Shown: positions 7,710-16,644, numbered from the stretch's first letter. The stretch is DNA of 64,000 nucleotides from Vogesella oryzae (GCF_902829295.1 NZ_CADEPL010000002.1:96760-160759); one strand, 5' to 3'. The notes: a model not told the origin generated them from the sequence alone. Numbers and translations are program-made.

Positions 7710-8078
7710 ATGAACAACCCGGTTGGCTGGTTTGAAATCTACGTGCAGGACATGCCGCGCGCGGTGCGCTTCTACCAGGCCGTGCTGCAGCTGCCGCTGG
7801 AGCAGCTGAACTTCCCCGGCATGGCGATGTGGACTTTCCCGATGCTGCCGGATGGCAAGGGTGCCTCCGGCGCACTGGTGCACATGGCGGGCCGCGCCTC
7901 CGGCGGCAATAGCGTAATGGTGTATTTCAGCTGCGGCGACTGCGCCGAAGAAGCGGGCCGTATCGAAGCGGGCGGCGGCAAGCTGTTGCAGGCCAAGATG
8001 GCCATCGGCGAATACGGCTTCATCGCGCTGGGGCAGGACCCGGACGGCAACAGCTTCGGTCTGCATTCCATGCAATAG
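7710..8078 (+). CDS. VOC (glyoxalase/dioxygenase) family protein
   Basis: A 122-residue single-module protein of the vicinal oxygen chelate superfamily. It begins GWFEIYVQDMPRAVRFYQAVL and ends GFIALGQDPDGNSFGLHSMQ, the two classical beta-alpha-beta module signatures (DM-RA--FY and DPDGN--GL). It belongs to the group usually annotated as PhnB or glyoxalase-like with unknown substrate. Metal ligands are not complete in the standard positions, so catalytic activity cannot be assumed. The ATG at 7710 follows AGACAGGAGTCAGC. It is transcribed between two inverted-word hairpins. Confidence 0.85.
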   Translation: MNNPVGWFEIYVQDMPRAVRFYQAVLQLPLEQLNFPGMAMWTFPMLPDGKGASGALVHMAGRASGGNSVMVYFSCGDCAEEAGRIEAGGGKLLQAKMAIGEYGFIALGQDPDGNSFGLHSMQ

Positions 8079-8098
8079 CCCGCTGGCAGTGTCTCGCT

Positions 8099-8124
8099 GC
8101 GGCCAACCTCGACAAGTTGGCCGC
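8099..8124. terminator. Inverted pair of the GCGGCCAAC word after the VOC gene
   Basis: GCGGCCAAC (8099-8107) and GTTGGCCGC (8116-8124) are separated by an eight-base CTCGACAA loop. The pair starts 20 bases after the VOC gene stop. TTGCATTTTG follows. It is a likely weak terminator. Confidence 0.55.
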
Positions 8125-8184
8125 TTGCATTTTGCCAACGTCATCTCCACCTGTGGCGGACAGCCACCCGCACAGGAACTCGCC

Positions 8185-8649
8185 ATGTCCGCCTATCACC
8201 TCGCGCAACTGAATATCGCCACCCTGCTGGCACCACTGGATTCGCCGCAGCTGGCCGATTTCGTCGCCAACCTGCAGCGCATCAACAGCCTGGGCGAGAG
8301 CGCGCCCGGCTTTGTCTGGCGGCTGCAGGACGAAGCCGGCGATGCCACCGCGCTGCGTCCGTTCGGCGACGAGGTGATCGTGAATATGTCGCTGTGGTAC
8401 AGCCTCGAGGCACTGGGCGACTTCGTCTACCGCAGCGAGCACGTGGATTTCTTCCGCCGCCGCCGCGAGTGGTTCAGCCGCATGGCCGAGGCCGCCAGCG
8501 TGCTGTGGTGGGTGCCGGCCGGACATATCCCGACGCTGCAGGAAGCGGCCGACAAACTGGCGCAGCTGCGCCGTGATGGCCCGTCGGCCGGGGCATTCAG
8601 CTACGCGCGGCCGTTTCCGCCGCCGGTGGCCGGTGCCGGTACCGCCTGA
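8185..8649 (+). CDS. DUF3291 domain protein
   Basis: A 154-residue soluble protein of the DUF3291 family. It begins with YHLAQLNIATLLAPLDSP and contains the signature NMSLWYSLEALGDFVYRS-H, then WWVPAGHIPTLQEA, in the usual order. These proteins have a dimeric alpha/beta-barrel-like fold similar to antibiotic biosynthesis monooxygenases, with no proven reaction. The start at 8185 is chosen because the conserved YHLAQLNIA begins immediately after it; an upstream in-frame ATG at 8089 lies in the terminator hairpin. The Pro/Ala-rich last 15 residues are not conserved. Confidence 0.8.
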   Translation: MSAYHLAQLNIATLLAPLDSPQLADFVANLQRINSLGESAPGFVWRLQDEAGDATALRPFGDEVIVNMSLWYSLEALGDFVYRSEHVDFFRRRREWFSRMAEAASVLWWVPAGHIPTLQEAADKLAQLRRDGPSAGAFSYARPFPPPVAGAGTA

Positions 8650-8744
8650 GCCGCGGCTTGCTTCCGCTGGCGGCTGCCCGTAGAATGCGCGGCTTCCGCT
8701 TTTTTGGCGGAATTTGTTGCCAATTCAATGCGTTAGGGATAGCC

Positions 8745-9149
8745 GTGGCCGATATCGACCGCCTCGATACCTGGATCAAGTACAAGAACGGGCTGTGCAG
8801 CGACTGCATGGCCTCCTGCTGCACCATGCCGGTGGAAGTCAAGCTGCCGGACCTGGTGCGCATCGGCGTGGTCGACGAGTTCGAGCTGGATGAACCGATC
8901 AAGAACATCGCCAAACGGCTGGAAAAACAGCGCATCATCCAGCATTTCAACTTCAAGCACGGGGTGTTTACCCTGGCGCAGCGTTCCAATGGCGACTGCC
9001 TGTACCTGGATGCCAAGTCCCGCTTGTGCACCATCTACGAACAGCGGCCGAACACCTGTCGCAACCATCCCAAGATCGGCCCGCGCCCGGGCTATTGCGC
9101 CTATCGCCGCAATCCGGCGCATGGCCGCAAGGTAGCCACGCATGACTGA
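8745..9149 (+). CDS. YkgJ-type zinc/iron-chelating cysteine cluster protein
   Basis: A 134-residue protein with the CxxCxxxCC motif ([10 protein letters not shown]) near residues 19-28 and a downstream C-L-----RLC-IYE-RPNTCR-HP motif. These eight-cysteine patterns define the YkgJ family (CxxCxxCC domain), thought to bind zinc or an iron-sulfur centre. The GTG at 8745 with TAGGGAT just upstream is preferred over in-frame ATGs at 8658 and 8679, which lie in promoter-like sequence. The end overlaps the next start by eight bases, indicating coupled translation with the VF530-like gene. Confidence 0.8.
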   Translation: MADIDRLDTWIKYKNGLCSDCMASCCTMPVEVKLPDLVRIGVVDEFELDEPIKNIAKRLEKQRIIQHFNFKHGVFTLAQRSNGDCLYLDAKSRLCTIYEQRPNTCRNHPKIGPRPGYCAYRRNPAHGRKVATHD

Positions 9150-9426
9150 CAAACAGGCCAACAACCCGCTGCACGGCATCACGCTGGAGGCGCAGCTCAC
9201 CGAGCTGGTGCGCCACTATGGTTGGCCGCAGCTGGGCCAGCTGGTGAAAATCCGCTGCTTCAACAGCGACCCCAGCATCAAGTCCAGCCTGACCTTCCTG
9301 CGCCGGACACCGTGGGCGCGCGAACAGGTGGAGGCGCTGTACCTGCGCATGGTCAGCCCCAAGCCGGCGGCGACTCCCCGTGGCCCGGCACCCCGCGTGC
9401 TGTTTGCCGGCAAAAGCCGTTCCTAG
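9142..9426 (+). CDS. VF530-family (DUF2132) DNA-binding protein
   Basis: A 94-residue protein of the VF530/DUF2132 family. The hallmark is [17 protein letters not shown] followed by YGW-QLGQL--IRCF and [20 protein letters not shown], a compact three-helix fold. A structure from Vibrio fischeri suggested double-stranded DNA binding, hence the common annotation. The last 25 residues are Pro/Arg-rich and basic. The gene overlaps the YkgJ gene by eight bases, and this pairing suggests shared expression. Biological role unknown. Confidence 0.8.
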   Translation: MTDKQANNPLHGITLEAQLTELVRHYGWPQLGQLVKIRCFNSDPSIKSSLTFLRRTPWAREQVEALYLRMVSPKPAATPRGPAPRVLFAGKSRS

Positions 9427-9563
9427 CCTCTTGCAAAACGCATAATCCGGCACCATGTGCAGCGGGAACCTCCCAACCGGAGGCCATCCCAACCGTTGAC
9501 GATCCGACCCGGCGGCCATCACGCCGGACTCGGCTCTTCGCCGACATTCAGCATGGAGTCGCG

Positions 9564-10172
9564 ATGAAACTGTATTACTCCCCCGGTGCCTGCTCGCTGT
9601 CCCCGCATATCGCCCTGGCCGAATCCGGCCTGCCGTACACCTTCGAGAAGGTGAACCTGCGCGCCGAGCCGCGCCTGACCGAAAGCGGTGCCGATTACCG
9701 CGCGCTGAACCCGAAAGGCTATGTGCCGGCGCTGCAGCTGGACAATGGCGAGTTCCTCACCGAAGGCCCGGCGCTGCTGCAATACATCGCCGATCAGGTG
9801 CCGGAACGTCAGCTGGTGCCGGCCAACGGCACCATGGCGCGCTACCGGCTGCAGGAAATGCTCAACTTCCTGTCCACCGAGGTACACAAGGGCTTTGCGC
9901 CGCTGTTCCGTAGCCAGGATGACACCGTGAAAGAGGCGGCCTGGCAGCAACTGACCACCCGTTTCGACATGCTGGCGCAAGTGCTGGCCAAGCAGGACTA
10001 CCTGCTGGGCGACAGCTACAGCGTGGCCGACGGCTACCTGTTCACCTGCCTGTCGTGGACCAAGTACCTGAACCGCAGCCTGGACGCCTGGCCGGTGCTG
10101 CAGGCCTACGTTGGCCGCATCGGCGAGCGCCCGGCGGTGATGCGCGCGATGCAGGAAGAAGGCCTGCTGTAA
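9564..10172 (+). CDS. gstA: Glutathione S-transferase, beta class
   Basis: A 202-residue cytosolic glutathione transferase. The N-terminal thioredoxin-fold domain begins MKLYYSPGACSLSPHI, the beta-class pattern with Cys10, and has the cis-Pro loop GYVPALQLDNG and the glutathione-binding ESP-like EGPALLQYI. The C-terminal all-helical domain carries EVHKGFAPLF with His108, matching the second catalytic residue of beta-class enzymes. The enzyme would conjugate or bind glutathione for detoxification or redox defence. The ATG at 9564 is the only start consistent with the conserved N-terminus. A strong terminator follows at 10191. Confidence 0.9.
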   Translation: MKLYYSPGACSLSPHIALAESGLPYTFEKVNLRAEPRLTESGADYRALNPKGYVPALQLDNGEFLTEGPALLQYIADQVPERQLVPANGTMARYRLQEMLNFLSTEVHKGFAPLFRSQDDTVKEAAWQQLTTRFDMLAQVLAKQDYLLGDSYSVADGYLFTCLSWTKYLNRSLDAWPVLQAYVGRIGERPAVMRAMQEEGLL

Positions 10173-10190
10173 GCAGCCGCCTGCCGCGAC

Positions 10191-10216
10191 ACACCCCGCA
10201 CGTGCGGGGTGTTTTG
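10191..10216 (+). terminator. Intrinsic terminator after gstA
   Basis: ACACCCCGCA-CG-TGCGGGGTGT is a near-perfect inverted repeat followed by TTTTGC. It starts 18 bases after the gstA stop. Confidence 0.8.
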
Positions 10217-10257
10217 CTTTCTGGCAGCATCGCCGTTTCACCTTGCAGGAGCACGCC

Positions 10258-10590
10258 ATGAGCAAACTGGTAGACGTGGACGGCCTGATCGCCGCCCAGC
10301 GCGATTTCGCCGCGGTCCGCGACTGGCAGCCGTATCACACGCCGCGCAACCTGATGCTGGCGCTGGCCGGCGAAGTGGGCGAGCTGGCCGAGATTTTCCA
10401 GTGGAAAACCGATGCCGAGGCCGCCAGCATGGCGGCCAACCCCGCCGAGTTCACCCACCTGCAGGAAGAGCTGGCCGACGTGCTGATGTACCTGGTGCGG
10501 CTGGCCGATGTCTGCGGTGTCGATCTCGATGCCGCCGCCCGCGACAAGCTGGCCAAGAACGCGCAGAAATATCCGCCACCGGCCGCCTGA
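10258..10590 (+). CDS. MazG-like nucleotide pyrophosphohydrolase (dCTPase type)
   Basis: A 110-residue single-domain protein of the MazG/RS21-C6 all-alpha NTP pyrophosphatase superfamily. The two metal-binding helices are clear: GEVGELAEIFQW (E-x-x-E) and QEELADVLMYLVRLAD (E-x-x-D). The N-terminal RDWQPYHTPRNL element is typical of the dCTP pyrophosphatase 1 group. It likely hydrolyses non-canonical or excess dNTPs to the monophosphate, cleaning the nucleotide pool. The start at 10258 follows GCAGGAGC and begins the family match; an upstream ATG at 10243 is less likely. Confidence 0.85.
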   Translation: MSKLVDVDGLIAAQRDFAAVRDWQPYHTPRNLMLALAGEVGELAEIFQWKTDAEAASMAANPAEFTHLQEELADVLMYLVRLADVCGVDLDAAARDKLAKNAQKYPPPAA

Positions 10591-10789
10591 ACACGCGCCC
10601 CTGCCGCCGCCACGGCGCGGGCGATGGTGACGCAAACAAACCGATACGCCGCCATTTGCTGCCGTTATTTATTGAAATATCCGATCAGCAAACAGCCGCA
10701 ACCGCAAAAGCCAATGGCATTGGCAATGCTTGAAGCATGGTTTTAAAGCAACTGCTAACATCTTATTTTCAAACATTTTCCTGGTAGCC

Positions 10790-11728
10790 ATGACGCATCC
10801 GGAACACTCCCTCACTCACGACGGCGCAATCAGCAACCCGGCCAGCCGCCGCCTGCAGCAGATTCTGGATCTGTTGCCGCAACCGGTGATGCTGTTCCGT
10901 CCGGATGGCCGCGTCGATTTCGCCAATAGCGCCGCGCGCCAGCAGCTCGGCAACCCGGCGCCGGATGTCAGTTGCCACCATTACACCCTCGGCAACGAGC
11001 AGCCCTGCCACGACGGCCAACCCTGTCTGCTGCAGCAGGCCAAAGCCGGCGGCAGCACCATCAGCCGCGTGCCGTTCCGCCGTGACATCCAGCACAACGG
11101 CCGCTTTGTCGAGATCACCGTGGCACCGCTGTTCGGCGAGGATGGCCAGCTGGAAGGGCTGCTGGAAACCCACCACGATGTCACCGCGCGCAAGCAGGAA
11201 GAGCAGCGGCTGCAATTGCTGCAGGGGCAGCTGACCGAGCTGGCCCACCGCGACCCGCTGACCAATCTGCCCAACCGCCGCTACCTGGAACTGAAGCTGG
11301 AAACGCTGGCCAAGGATCGCGTCTCGCGCCATTACGCACTGCTGTATGCCAATCTGGATGGTTTCCGCGCCATCAACGATGCCCACGGCCATGTGGTCGG
11401 CGACCGCGTGCTGGCGCTGGTGGCGCAACGCTTGCGCAGCGCGGTGCGCATCAGTGACCTGCTGCTGCATGCCGGCGGCGACGAATTCGCCATCCTGCTG
11501 GAGAACAGCAACGACAGCGGCGCGCGCGCGGTGGCCGGCAAGGTGATCGCGGCGCTGTGCCCGCCGCTGGACGGCCTGCCGCTCCCGAACCAGCTTGGCA
11601 TTTCAGTCGGCATCGTGATGTTCGGTACCGGCAGCGGCATGCCGCCAGCGCTGCTGCCGCAAGCCGTCAGCACCATGCACAGCGCCAAACGGCGCGGCGG
11701 CAACGACCGCGAGCTGATCCGGCTGTAA
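10790..11728 (+). CDS. PAS-GGDEF diguanylate cyclase
   Basis: About 312 residues. An N-terminal PAS domain (QILDLLPQPVMLFRPDGRVDFAN) carries several Cys and His residues, then a short coiled coil leads into a GGDEF domain (DPLTNLPNRRYLELKLE ... AGGDEF near residue 229). The catalytic GGDEF sequence is intact and an inhibitory-site RISD lies five residues before it, so product feedback is expected. It should make cyclic di-GMP in response to a PAS-sensed signal; no membrane segment is seen. An in-frame ATG at 10730 would add 20 residues, but conservation begins later. It is convergent with the HD-GYP gene and shares its terminator. Confidence 0.85.
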   Translation: MTHPEHSLTHDGAISNPASRRLQQILDLLPQPVMLFRPDGRVDFANSAARQQLGNPAPDVSCHHYTLGNEQPCHDGQPCLLQQAKAGGSTISRVPFRRDIQHNGRFVEITVAPLFGEDGQLEGLLETHHDVTARKQEEQRLQLLQGQLTELAHRDPLTNLPNRRYLELKLETLAKDRVSRHYALLYANLDGFRAINDAHGHVVGDRVLALVAQRLRSAVRISDLLLHAGGDEFAILLENSNDSGARAVAGKVIAALCPPLDGLPLPNQLGISVGIVMFGTGSGMPPALLPQAVSTMHSAKRRGGNDRELIRL

Positions 11729-11737
11729 CACCGAAGC

Positions 11738-11786
11738 GCAAAAACCAAGCGGCCAACCTGTTACGGGTTGGCCGCTTGGTTTTTGC
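11738..11786. terminator. Bidirectional terminator with paired GTTGGCCGC words
   Basis: A 21-bp perfect stem runs from GCAAAAACCAAGCGGCCAACC to its reverse complement around TGTTACG. A-rich and T-rich flanks serve both directions. It separates the convergent GGDEF and HD-GYP genes and is the clearest case of the repeated word used as a terminator. Confidence 0.9.
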
Positions 11787-11801
11787 TGTCGCGCCGCGGT
11801 T

Positions 11802-13016
11802 TCACATGAAACGCAACGGGTTGATCTGCCACTTCTCCGGGTTCTCGTGGCTGACGATCTTGTCACCGCCGCCAAAACCCAACGGTTTGGACAGATCGAC
11901 AATCTCCGGCGTCAGGTACACGCCGCTCTTGGTGCTGAAGAAGGTCTTGATCTTGGGCTGCAACAGGCTGCCCTCGTTCTGCTCCACCACCACCCCCAGC
12001 TTGCCGGACTCCAGCCGCACCAGCGTACCGACCGGGTAGATGCCGACACAGCGCATGAAGGCCTGCACCAGCTTGGGGTCGAAGTGGTACTTCGACCACT
12101 CGTAGATCTTGCGTAGCGCGTCGGTGGCCGACATGCCCTTGTGGTAGCAGCGGTCGGCGGTAATGGCATCGTAGACATCGACAATCGCCGCCATCTTGGC
12201 CAGCGTGCTGATGGTGTCGCCCTTGAGGTTATGCGGATAACCGCTGCCGTCGATGCGCTCGTGGTGGTGCAGGGTGATGTCGAGCGGGATCTCGCCGATG
12301 CCCTCGGTGCGGCACAGGATGTCGAAACCATCGCGCGGGTGACGCTTGATAATGTCGAATTCTTCCTCGCTCAGCCGTCCCGGCTTGTTCAGCACCTCGT
12401 CCGGCACCAGCGCCTTGCCGGTGTCGTGCAGCAGACCGCCCATGCCGGCCAGGTGGATGGTGTCGCGGTCCAGCCCCACCGACCGGCAGAAGGCGATCAT
12501 CAACGTGCCCACGCTGACCGAATGCAGGAAGGTGTAGTCGTCCTTGTGCTTGATGCGCAGCAGGGTCAGCAGTGCGCCGCCATTGCGCAGCACCGATTCG
12601 GTGATCGCCTCGATCATCGGATCCACTTTTTCCAGCTCCACCGCCTTGCCCAGGCGCACATCTTGCATCACGGTTTTCACCAGCTCGTGGGCCTGGTTCT
12701 TGATGCGTGCGGCACGAGCCATTTCGTCGGCAATGGACACCCGCAGATCGATGGCGGGTTCCATACTGACGACTTCGATCATTTCCTGCTCGAGCTTGAC
12801 CCGCACTTCTTCCTCGGTGCGGGCGTGCTTTACGTCCAGGCCCTTGCTGGTATCGATGTAAATCTCATGGATACCGGCCGCGACGATTTTTTCGATTTCC
12901 TGTTCGCTTTTGAGCAGGAAGCTCTTGCGGAAAAAAGGGTGTGATGACCAGTCGCAGTTCAGGTCTTCAATAAACATCCCGACCTTGAGGTCACTGACAT
13001 CAATACATTTGATCAT
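11802..13016 (-). CDS. HD-GYP cyclic di-GMP phosphodiesterase-like protein
   Basis: A 404-residue soluble protein. An N-terminal DUF3391-type region (MIKCIDVSDLKVGMFIEDLN) is followed by an HD-GYP domain with LLHDTGKALVPDEVLNKPG and HHHERIDGSGYPHNLKGD. All metal ligands and the GYP motif are present, so it should hydrolyse cyclic di-GMP to GMP. A C-terminal segment (RLESGKLGVVVEQNEGSLLQPKIK) is typical for this protein class. The ATG at 13016 is chosen because the conserved DUF3391 start follows directly; an upstream extension to 13166 is Cys/Ser-rich and not conserved. It opposes the diguanylate cyclase gene. Confidence 0.88.
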   Translation of the reverse strand: MIKCIDVSDLKVGMFIEDLNCDWSSHPFFRKSFLLKSEQEIEKIVAAGIHEIYIDTSKGLDVKHARTEEEVRVKLEQEMIEVVSMEPAIDLRVSIADEMARAARIKNQAHELVKTVMQDVRLGKAVELEKVDPMIEAITESVLRNGGALLTLLRIKHKDDYTFLHSVSVGTLMIAFCRSVGLDRDTIHLAGMGGLLHDTGKALVPDEVLNKPGRLSEEEFDIIKRHPRDGFDILCRTEGIGEIPLDITLHHHERIDGSGYPHNLKGDTISTLAKMAAIVDVYDAITADRCYHKGMSATDALRKIYEWSKYHFDPKLVQAFMRCVGIYPVGTLVRLESGKLGVVVEQNEGSLLQPKIKTFFSTKSGVYLTPEIVDLSKPLGFGGGDKIVSHENPEKWQINPLRFM

Positions 13017-13340
13017 GAAGTTGCCACTTAACGCCAAAACACAGCTAAAACCGTTGCACAAAGCGCATGATACGCCGCTGCAAGATGAGCGTCCGCAAAG
13101 TGTACAAAATGTTGACGACCCGCAATCCCGCCGGCCAACGGTAGCGGCCATCAAAGACGATGTCATTATACGAATGAGTGTGGTGTTTCCGATGCAACCC
13201 TAGCTGCCACATAGCTGAATTGCCTGCCTGCGACTATCCGGAAGCTCGACAGCGCAGTAAGGTCATTGGCAGTACTACGTAAAACTACGATGCTGCGCCT
13301 AAATTGAAAGCGGGCTAACGATCACAACAGGGAGCCAGTC
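13017..13340. promoter_or_regulatory. Divergent promoter region between HD-GYP and chemoreceptor genes
   Basis: This is a 324-base gap without coding sequence. A TATAAT box reads on the minus strand at 13165-13170, about 150 bases before the HD-GYP start, without a good -35. On the plus side, AACAGGGAGCC precedes the chemoreceptor ATG. A candidate flagellar sigma-28 site near TAAATTGAAAG (13299-13309) does not fit the consensus well. Confidence 0.4.
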
Positions 13341-15419
13341 ATGGCACAAACCGCAAGGTGGGGACACCTCAGTAACCGCATCATTCTGGTGGCTGGTATC
13401 GCCATCGCTATCGGTTTTGCCAGCATGATTTCGCTGATTGCCTGGCAAAGCTATCGCTCCGCCGAGGCGCAGGGCTACAAGCTGGCATCGGAGCAGGCGG
13501 GGCGCTTTGCCGACTCGGTCACCGGTGACCTGGACCGCGGCTTTGCCATTCCGCGATTGCTGGCGGAAAGCGTGGCCGGCATGCAGCGTGCCGGCACAGT
13601 GGATCGCAAGGTGGTCAACAACACCCTACTCAGCATCCTGGACGCCGAGAAACAGGCCATCGGCCTGTGGATGATCTACGAGCCGAACGCACTGGACGGC
13701 AAGGACAACGACTTCCGCCTCGACTGGCCGCATCATGATCCGACCGGGCGCTACACCCCGTACATGACCCGCGGCAGCGACGGCAAGGCGCAGCAGGACG
13801 TGATGATGTCTTCCGACCGCGTGGAAAAATTCCCGGAGTGGAAAGACAAGCTCACCGAATACGTGCCGGACTACGAGAAAAGCGGCTGGGGTGATTTCTA
13901 CTATGTGCCCAAGAGCCGCAACCGCGACACCATCACCGAACCCTTCCCGTACGAAGTGCAGGGCAAGCAGGTACTGGAAAGCTCGCTGGCGGTCGCCATC
14001 AAGGATGCCAGCGGCAAATTCATCGGCCTGGCCGCAACCGACCTGGCACTGGATACGCTGCAAAAACACTACGGCAGCGTGAAGCTGTACGACACCGGCT
14101 ACGTGCGCATGGTGTCCGAAGGCGGTCTGTACGTGGTGAACCCGGATGTCGCCCAGGTCGGCAAGCCGATCGCCAAGGAAGACCCGCTGGCGGCCAACCT
14201 CGACAAGATCAAGAAGGGCGAAAGCTTCAGCTACGAGGACGGCGGCTTCACCCATTTCTTCTACCCGATCAAGGTCGGTGATACCGGCCAGTTCTGGTCG
14301 GCCGGCGTCTCCATCCCCACCGCCGCCATCACCAGCGACGCCGCCAGCCAGCGCAATATGGCGATCCTGATCGGCGTAGTGGCTCTGGTCGTCATCCTGC
14401 TGGTGCTCACCACCGTGGTGCGCACCCTGACGCGGCCGCTGAACACCCTGGCCGACACCATGGAACAGCTGGCCTCCGGCAAGGGTGACCTGACCGTGCG
14501 CATCAAGGTGGCCAACCGCGACGAGATCGGCCATACCGCTGCCGCCTTCAACCAGTTCATCGACAGCCTGCGCGACATGTTCGTGGAGGTGCGCGAACAA
14601 AGCCTGGCGGTCAGCCGCACCGCCGGGCAGCTGGCCGAATCGGCCGTGCAGGTAGAGCAGGCCTCGACGCAGCAATCGGATGCCGCCAGCGCCACCGCCG
14701 CCGGCGTGGAACAGGTCACCGTCAGCGTGCACCACATCGCCAATACCGCGCAGGATGCCGAAACGGCGGCACGCACCACCGGTACGCTCACCGAGCAGAG
14801 CGTGGCGACGGTGGAAAAAGTCACCGCCGAGATCGCCCGCATGACCAGCACCATGCAGGCGCTGGCCACGCGCATGGAGGCGCTGGGTAAACGCTCCAAC
14901 GAGGTCACCACCATCGTCAACGTGATCAAGGACATTGCCGACCAGACCAACCTGCTGGCGCTGAACGCCGCCATCGAGGCGGCACGCGCCGGCGAGATGG
15001 GCCGCGGTTTCGCGGTGGTAGCCGACGAGGTGCGCCACCTGGCCAGCCGCACCGCCGAGGCGACCATCGAGATCAGCCGCATCGTCAATGCCATCAGCAG
15101 CGAGACCGGCGAAGCGGTCAGCAACGTGAAGAAATCCAGCGAGCTGGTGGCAGTCAGCGTCGGCATTGCCGAGGAAGCCAACCAGGCGATGCAGCAGGTG
15201 CGCGACAAGAGCAACGAGCTGGTGCTGGGCATCGGCGACATTGCCGCCTCGACCCGCGAACAGTCCAGCGCCGCCTCGGAGATCGCGCAGAACGTGGAGC
15301 GCATCAGCAGCATGGCGCAAAACAACAGCCACATCGCCAGTGAAGTGCGCAGCGAGGTGGAACAGCTGCGCGAACTGTCGGCCAACCTGGAGCGGCTGGT
15401 CGGCAACTTCCGGCTGTAA
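13341..15419 (+). CDS. Methyl-accepting chemotaxis protein
   Basis: A 692-residue chemoreceptor. TM1 lies near residues 13-35, followed by a large periplasmic double-Cache (dCACHE_1) sensor with the typical [16 protein letters not shown] and [17 protein letters not shown] motifs. TM2 is at about 340-360, then a HAMP domain and the cytoplasmic four-helix signalling hairpin, whose tip [20 protein letters not shown] begins near residue 537. It would bind small ligands in the periplasm and control CheA through CheW. No C-terminal pentapeptide for CheR tethering is present; the protein ends NFRL. No other chemotaxis gene is adjacent, as is common for dispersed receptors. Confidence 0.92.
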   Translation: MAQTARWGHLSNRIILVAGIAIAIGFASMISLIAWQSYRSAEAQGYKLASEQAGRFADSVTGDLDRGFAIPRLLAESVAGMQRAGTVDRKVVNNTLLSILDAEKQAIGLWMIYEPNALDGKDNDFRLDWPHHDPTGRYTPYMTRGSDGKAQQDVMMSSDRVEKFPEWKDKLTEYVPDYEKSGWGDFYYVPKSRNRDTITEPFPYEVQGKQVLESSLAVAIKDASGKFIGLAATDLALDTLQKHYGSVKLYDTGYVRMVSEGGLYVVNPDVAQVGKPIAKEDPLAANLDKIKKGESFSYEDGGFTHFFYPIKVGDTGQFWSAGVSIPTAAITSDAASQRNMAILIGVVALVVILLVLTTVVRTLTRPLNTLADTMEQLASGKGDLTVRIKVANRDEIGHTAAAFNQFIDSLRDMFVEVREQSLAVSRTAGQLAESAVQVEQASTQQSDAASATAAGVEQVTVSVHHIANTAQDAETAARTTGTLTEQSVATVEKVTAEIARMTSTMQALATRMEALGKRSNEVTTIVNVIKDIADQTNLLALNAAIEAARAGEMGRGFAVVADEVRHLASRTAEATIEISRIVNAISSETGEAVSNVKKSSELVAVSVGIAEEANQAMQQVRDKSNELVLGIGDIAASTREQSSAASEIAQNVERISSMAQNNSHIASEVRSEVEQLRELSANLERLVGNFRL

Positions 15420-15438
15420 ACCAGCGGGCAGCACCGCA

Positions 15439-15465
15439 CGCCACCGCAAGGTGGCGTTTTTTTTT
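15439..15465 (+). terminator. Intrinsic terminator after the chemoreceptor
   Basis: CGCCACC-GCAA-GGTGGCG is followed by nine T residues. It starts 20 bases after the stop. Confidence 0.9.
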
Positions 15466-15483
15466 GCGGCCAACGTTGGCCGC
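15466..15483. repeat. Perfect 18-bp palindrome of the repeated word
   Basis: GCGGCCAACGTTGGCCGC lies directly after the T-run of the previous terminator and 41 bases upstream of the pyrB -10 box. It is two copies of the over-represented word head to head without a loop. Confidence 0.8.
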
Positions 15484-15523
15484 AGCGGCCGGCGCGGCCC
15501 TACCGCGCGGCGGGCGAATTTCG

Positions 15524-15529
15524 TATAAT
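15524..15529 (+). promoter_or_regulatory. pyrBI promoter -10 element
   Basis: TATAAT is a perfect -10 box 28 bases before the leader-peptide ATG. No convincing -35 is seen 17 bases upstream. The first transcribed bases would be near CGCGGTTTTG. Confidence 0.6.
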
Positions 15530-15556
15530 CCCGCGGTTTTGTCCGCGAGATACCCC

Positions 15557-15673
15557 ATGCCCGCCAGCCCTTGCCAGCCAGCACCGTGCGCCCGAGCCGT
15601 ACGTGTCGCTGCTATTGCCAAGCGCGGCCGCGGCGTGGCCTGGACTCGCCGTTTTTGTGAAAAAAGCGCCTGA
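15557..15673 (+). CDS. pyrL: Candidate pyrBI leader peptide
   Basis: A 38-residue open frame starts at the ATG at 15557, just after the pyrBI promoter, and ends with TGA at 15671-15673 inside the 5' arm of the terminator hairpin. In E. coli pyrL, ribosomes following closely behind RNA polymerase prevent the attenuator from forming when UTP is low, because polymerase pauses at U-rich sites. Here a TTTTT tract (15652-15656) lies just before the hairpin, as that model needs. The peptide is rich in Ala, Arg and Cys, with no regulatory codon run. The ribosome binding site is weak (CGAGATAC). No sequence match to enteric pyrL is claimed; the call is by architecture. Confidence 0.55.
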   Translation: MPASPCQPAPCARAVRVAAIAKRGRGVAWTRRFCEKSA

Positions 15674-15694
15674 CCCGTTCAGGCGCTTTTTTTT
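15660..15694 (+). terminator. Attenuator upstream of pyrB
   Basis: GCGCCTGA (15666-15673) pairs with TCAGGCGC (15679-15686) around CCCGT. Six A precede and eight T follow, making a strong intrinsic terminator 30 bases before the pyrB start and downstream of its promoter. Its position makes it a regulated attenuator and not an end-of-gene signal. Confidence 0.8.
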
Positions 15695-15723
15695 AAGTTT
15701 CATCATTGCCGGAGCGATATCCC

Positions 15724-16644
15724 ATGGCCAATCCGCTTTACCGCAAGCACATCATTTCCATTCCGGACTTCAGCCGTGAAGAACTGGAACTGGTAGTGGA
15801 ACCCGCCGCGCGCCTGAAAGCCAGCCCGCGTGCCGACCTGCTGCAGGACCGCCTGATCGCCACCTGCTTCTTCGAACCGTCCACCCGCACCCGCCTGTCG
15901 TTCGAGACCGCAGTGCAGCGCCTGGGCGGCAATGTGATCGGCTTCTCCGACGCCGCCAGCACCTCCACCAAGAAGGGCGAAACCCTGGCCGACACCGTGC
16001 GCATCATCAGCAGCTACACCGATGCCATCGTGATGCGCCATCCCAAGGAAGGCGCCGCGCGCGTGGCCAGCGAGTTCTCCGCCGTACCGATCATCAACGG
16101 TGGCGACGGTGCCAACCAGCACCCGTCGCAGACCCTGCTGGACCTGTTCACCCTGCGCGAAACCCAGGGCCGGCTGGATAACCTCACCGTGGCCTTTGTC
16201 GGCGACCTGAAATACGGCCGCACCGTGCACTCGCTGGCGCAGGCGCTGTCGCTGTTCGGCGCCAAGTTCTACTTCGTCGGCCCGGAAGCACTGGCGATGC
16301 CGGACTACCTGTGCGAAGAGCTGGACGAGCGCGGCATCAGCTACACCATCGCCGCCACCATCGAGGAAGTGATTCCGCACATCGACATCCTGTACATGAC
16401 CCGCGTGCAGCGCGAGCGCTTCGACGAGGCCGAGTACAAGAAAATCCAGGGCCAGTTCGTGCTGCGCGCCGACATGCTGCGCAATGCCCGCCCGAACATG
16501 AAGATCCTGCACCCGCTGCCGCGCGTGGACGAGATCACCCCCGATGTCGACAGCACCCCGCACGCCTACTACTTCGAACAGGCCAAGAACGGCGTGTTCG
16601 CACGGCAGGCACTGCTGTCGCTGGTACTGAACGAAACGGTGTGA
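15724..16644 (+). CDS. pyrB: Aspartate carbamoyltransferase catalytic chain
   Basis: A 306-residue enzyme that condenses carbamoyl phosphate and aspartate to N-carbamoyl-aspartate, the second step of pyrimidine synthesis, in the cytosol. Diagnostic motifs are the carbamoyl-phosphate loop [15 protein letters not shown], the K84-loop equivalent [24 protein letters not shown] and HPLPRVDEI. Length and motifs match the class B catalytic chain that associates with PyrI. The ATG at 15724 matches the family N-terminus; a start at 15706 would overlap the attenuator spacer. pyrI follows after 11 bases. Expression is probably controlled by the upstream leader and attenuator in response to UTP. Confidence 0.97.
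   Translation: MANPLYRKHIISIPDFSREELELVVEPAARLKASPRADLLQDRLIATCFFEPSTRTRLSFETAVQRLGGNVIGFSDAASTSTKKGETLADTVRIISSYTDAIVMRHPKEGAARVASEFSAVPIINGGDGANQHPSQTLLDLFTLRETQGRLDNLTVAFVGDLKYGRTVHSLAQALSLFGAKFYFVGPEALAMPDYLCEELDERGISYTIAATIEEVIPHIDILYMTRVQRERFDEAEYKKIQGQFVLRADMLRNARPNMKILHPLPRVDEITPDVDSTPHAYYFEQAKNGVFARQALLSLVLNETV

Noticed and set aside
13290..13330. Sigma-28 flagellar promoter before the chemoreceptor
   Set aside because: TAAATTGAAAG has a fair -35 half, but the -10 GCCGATAA is not present at the required spacing.
13626..15584. 652-residue minus-strand frame opposite the chemoreceptor gene
   Set aside because: Composition is that of an antisense frame of a GC-rich gene; the chemoreceptor on the plus strand has all domains intact.
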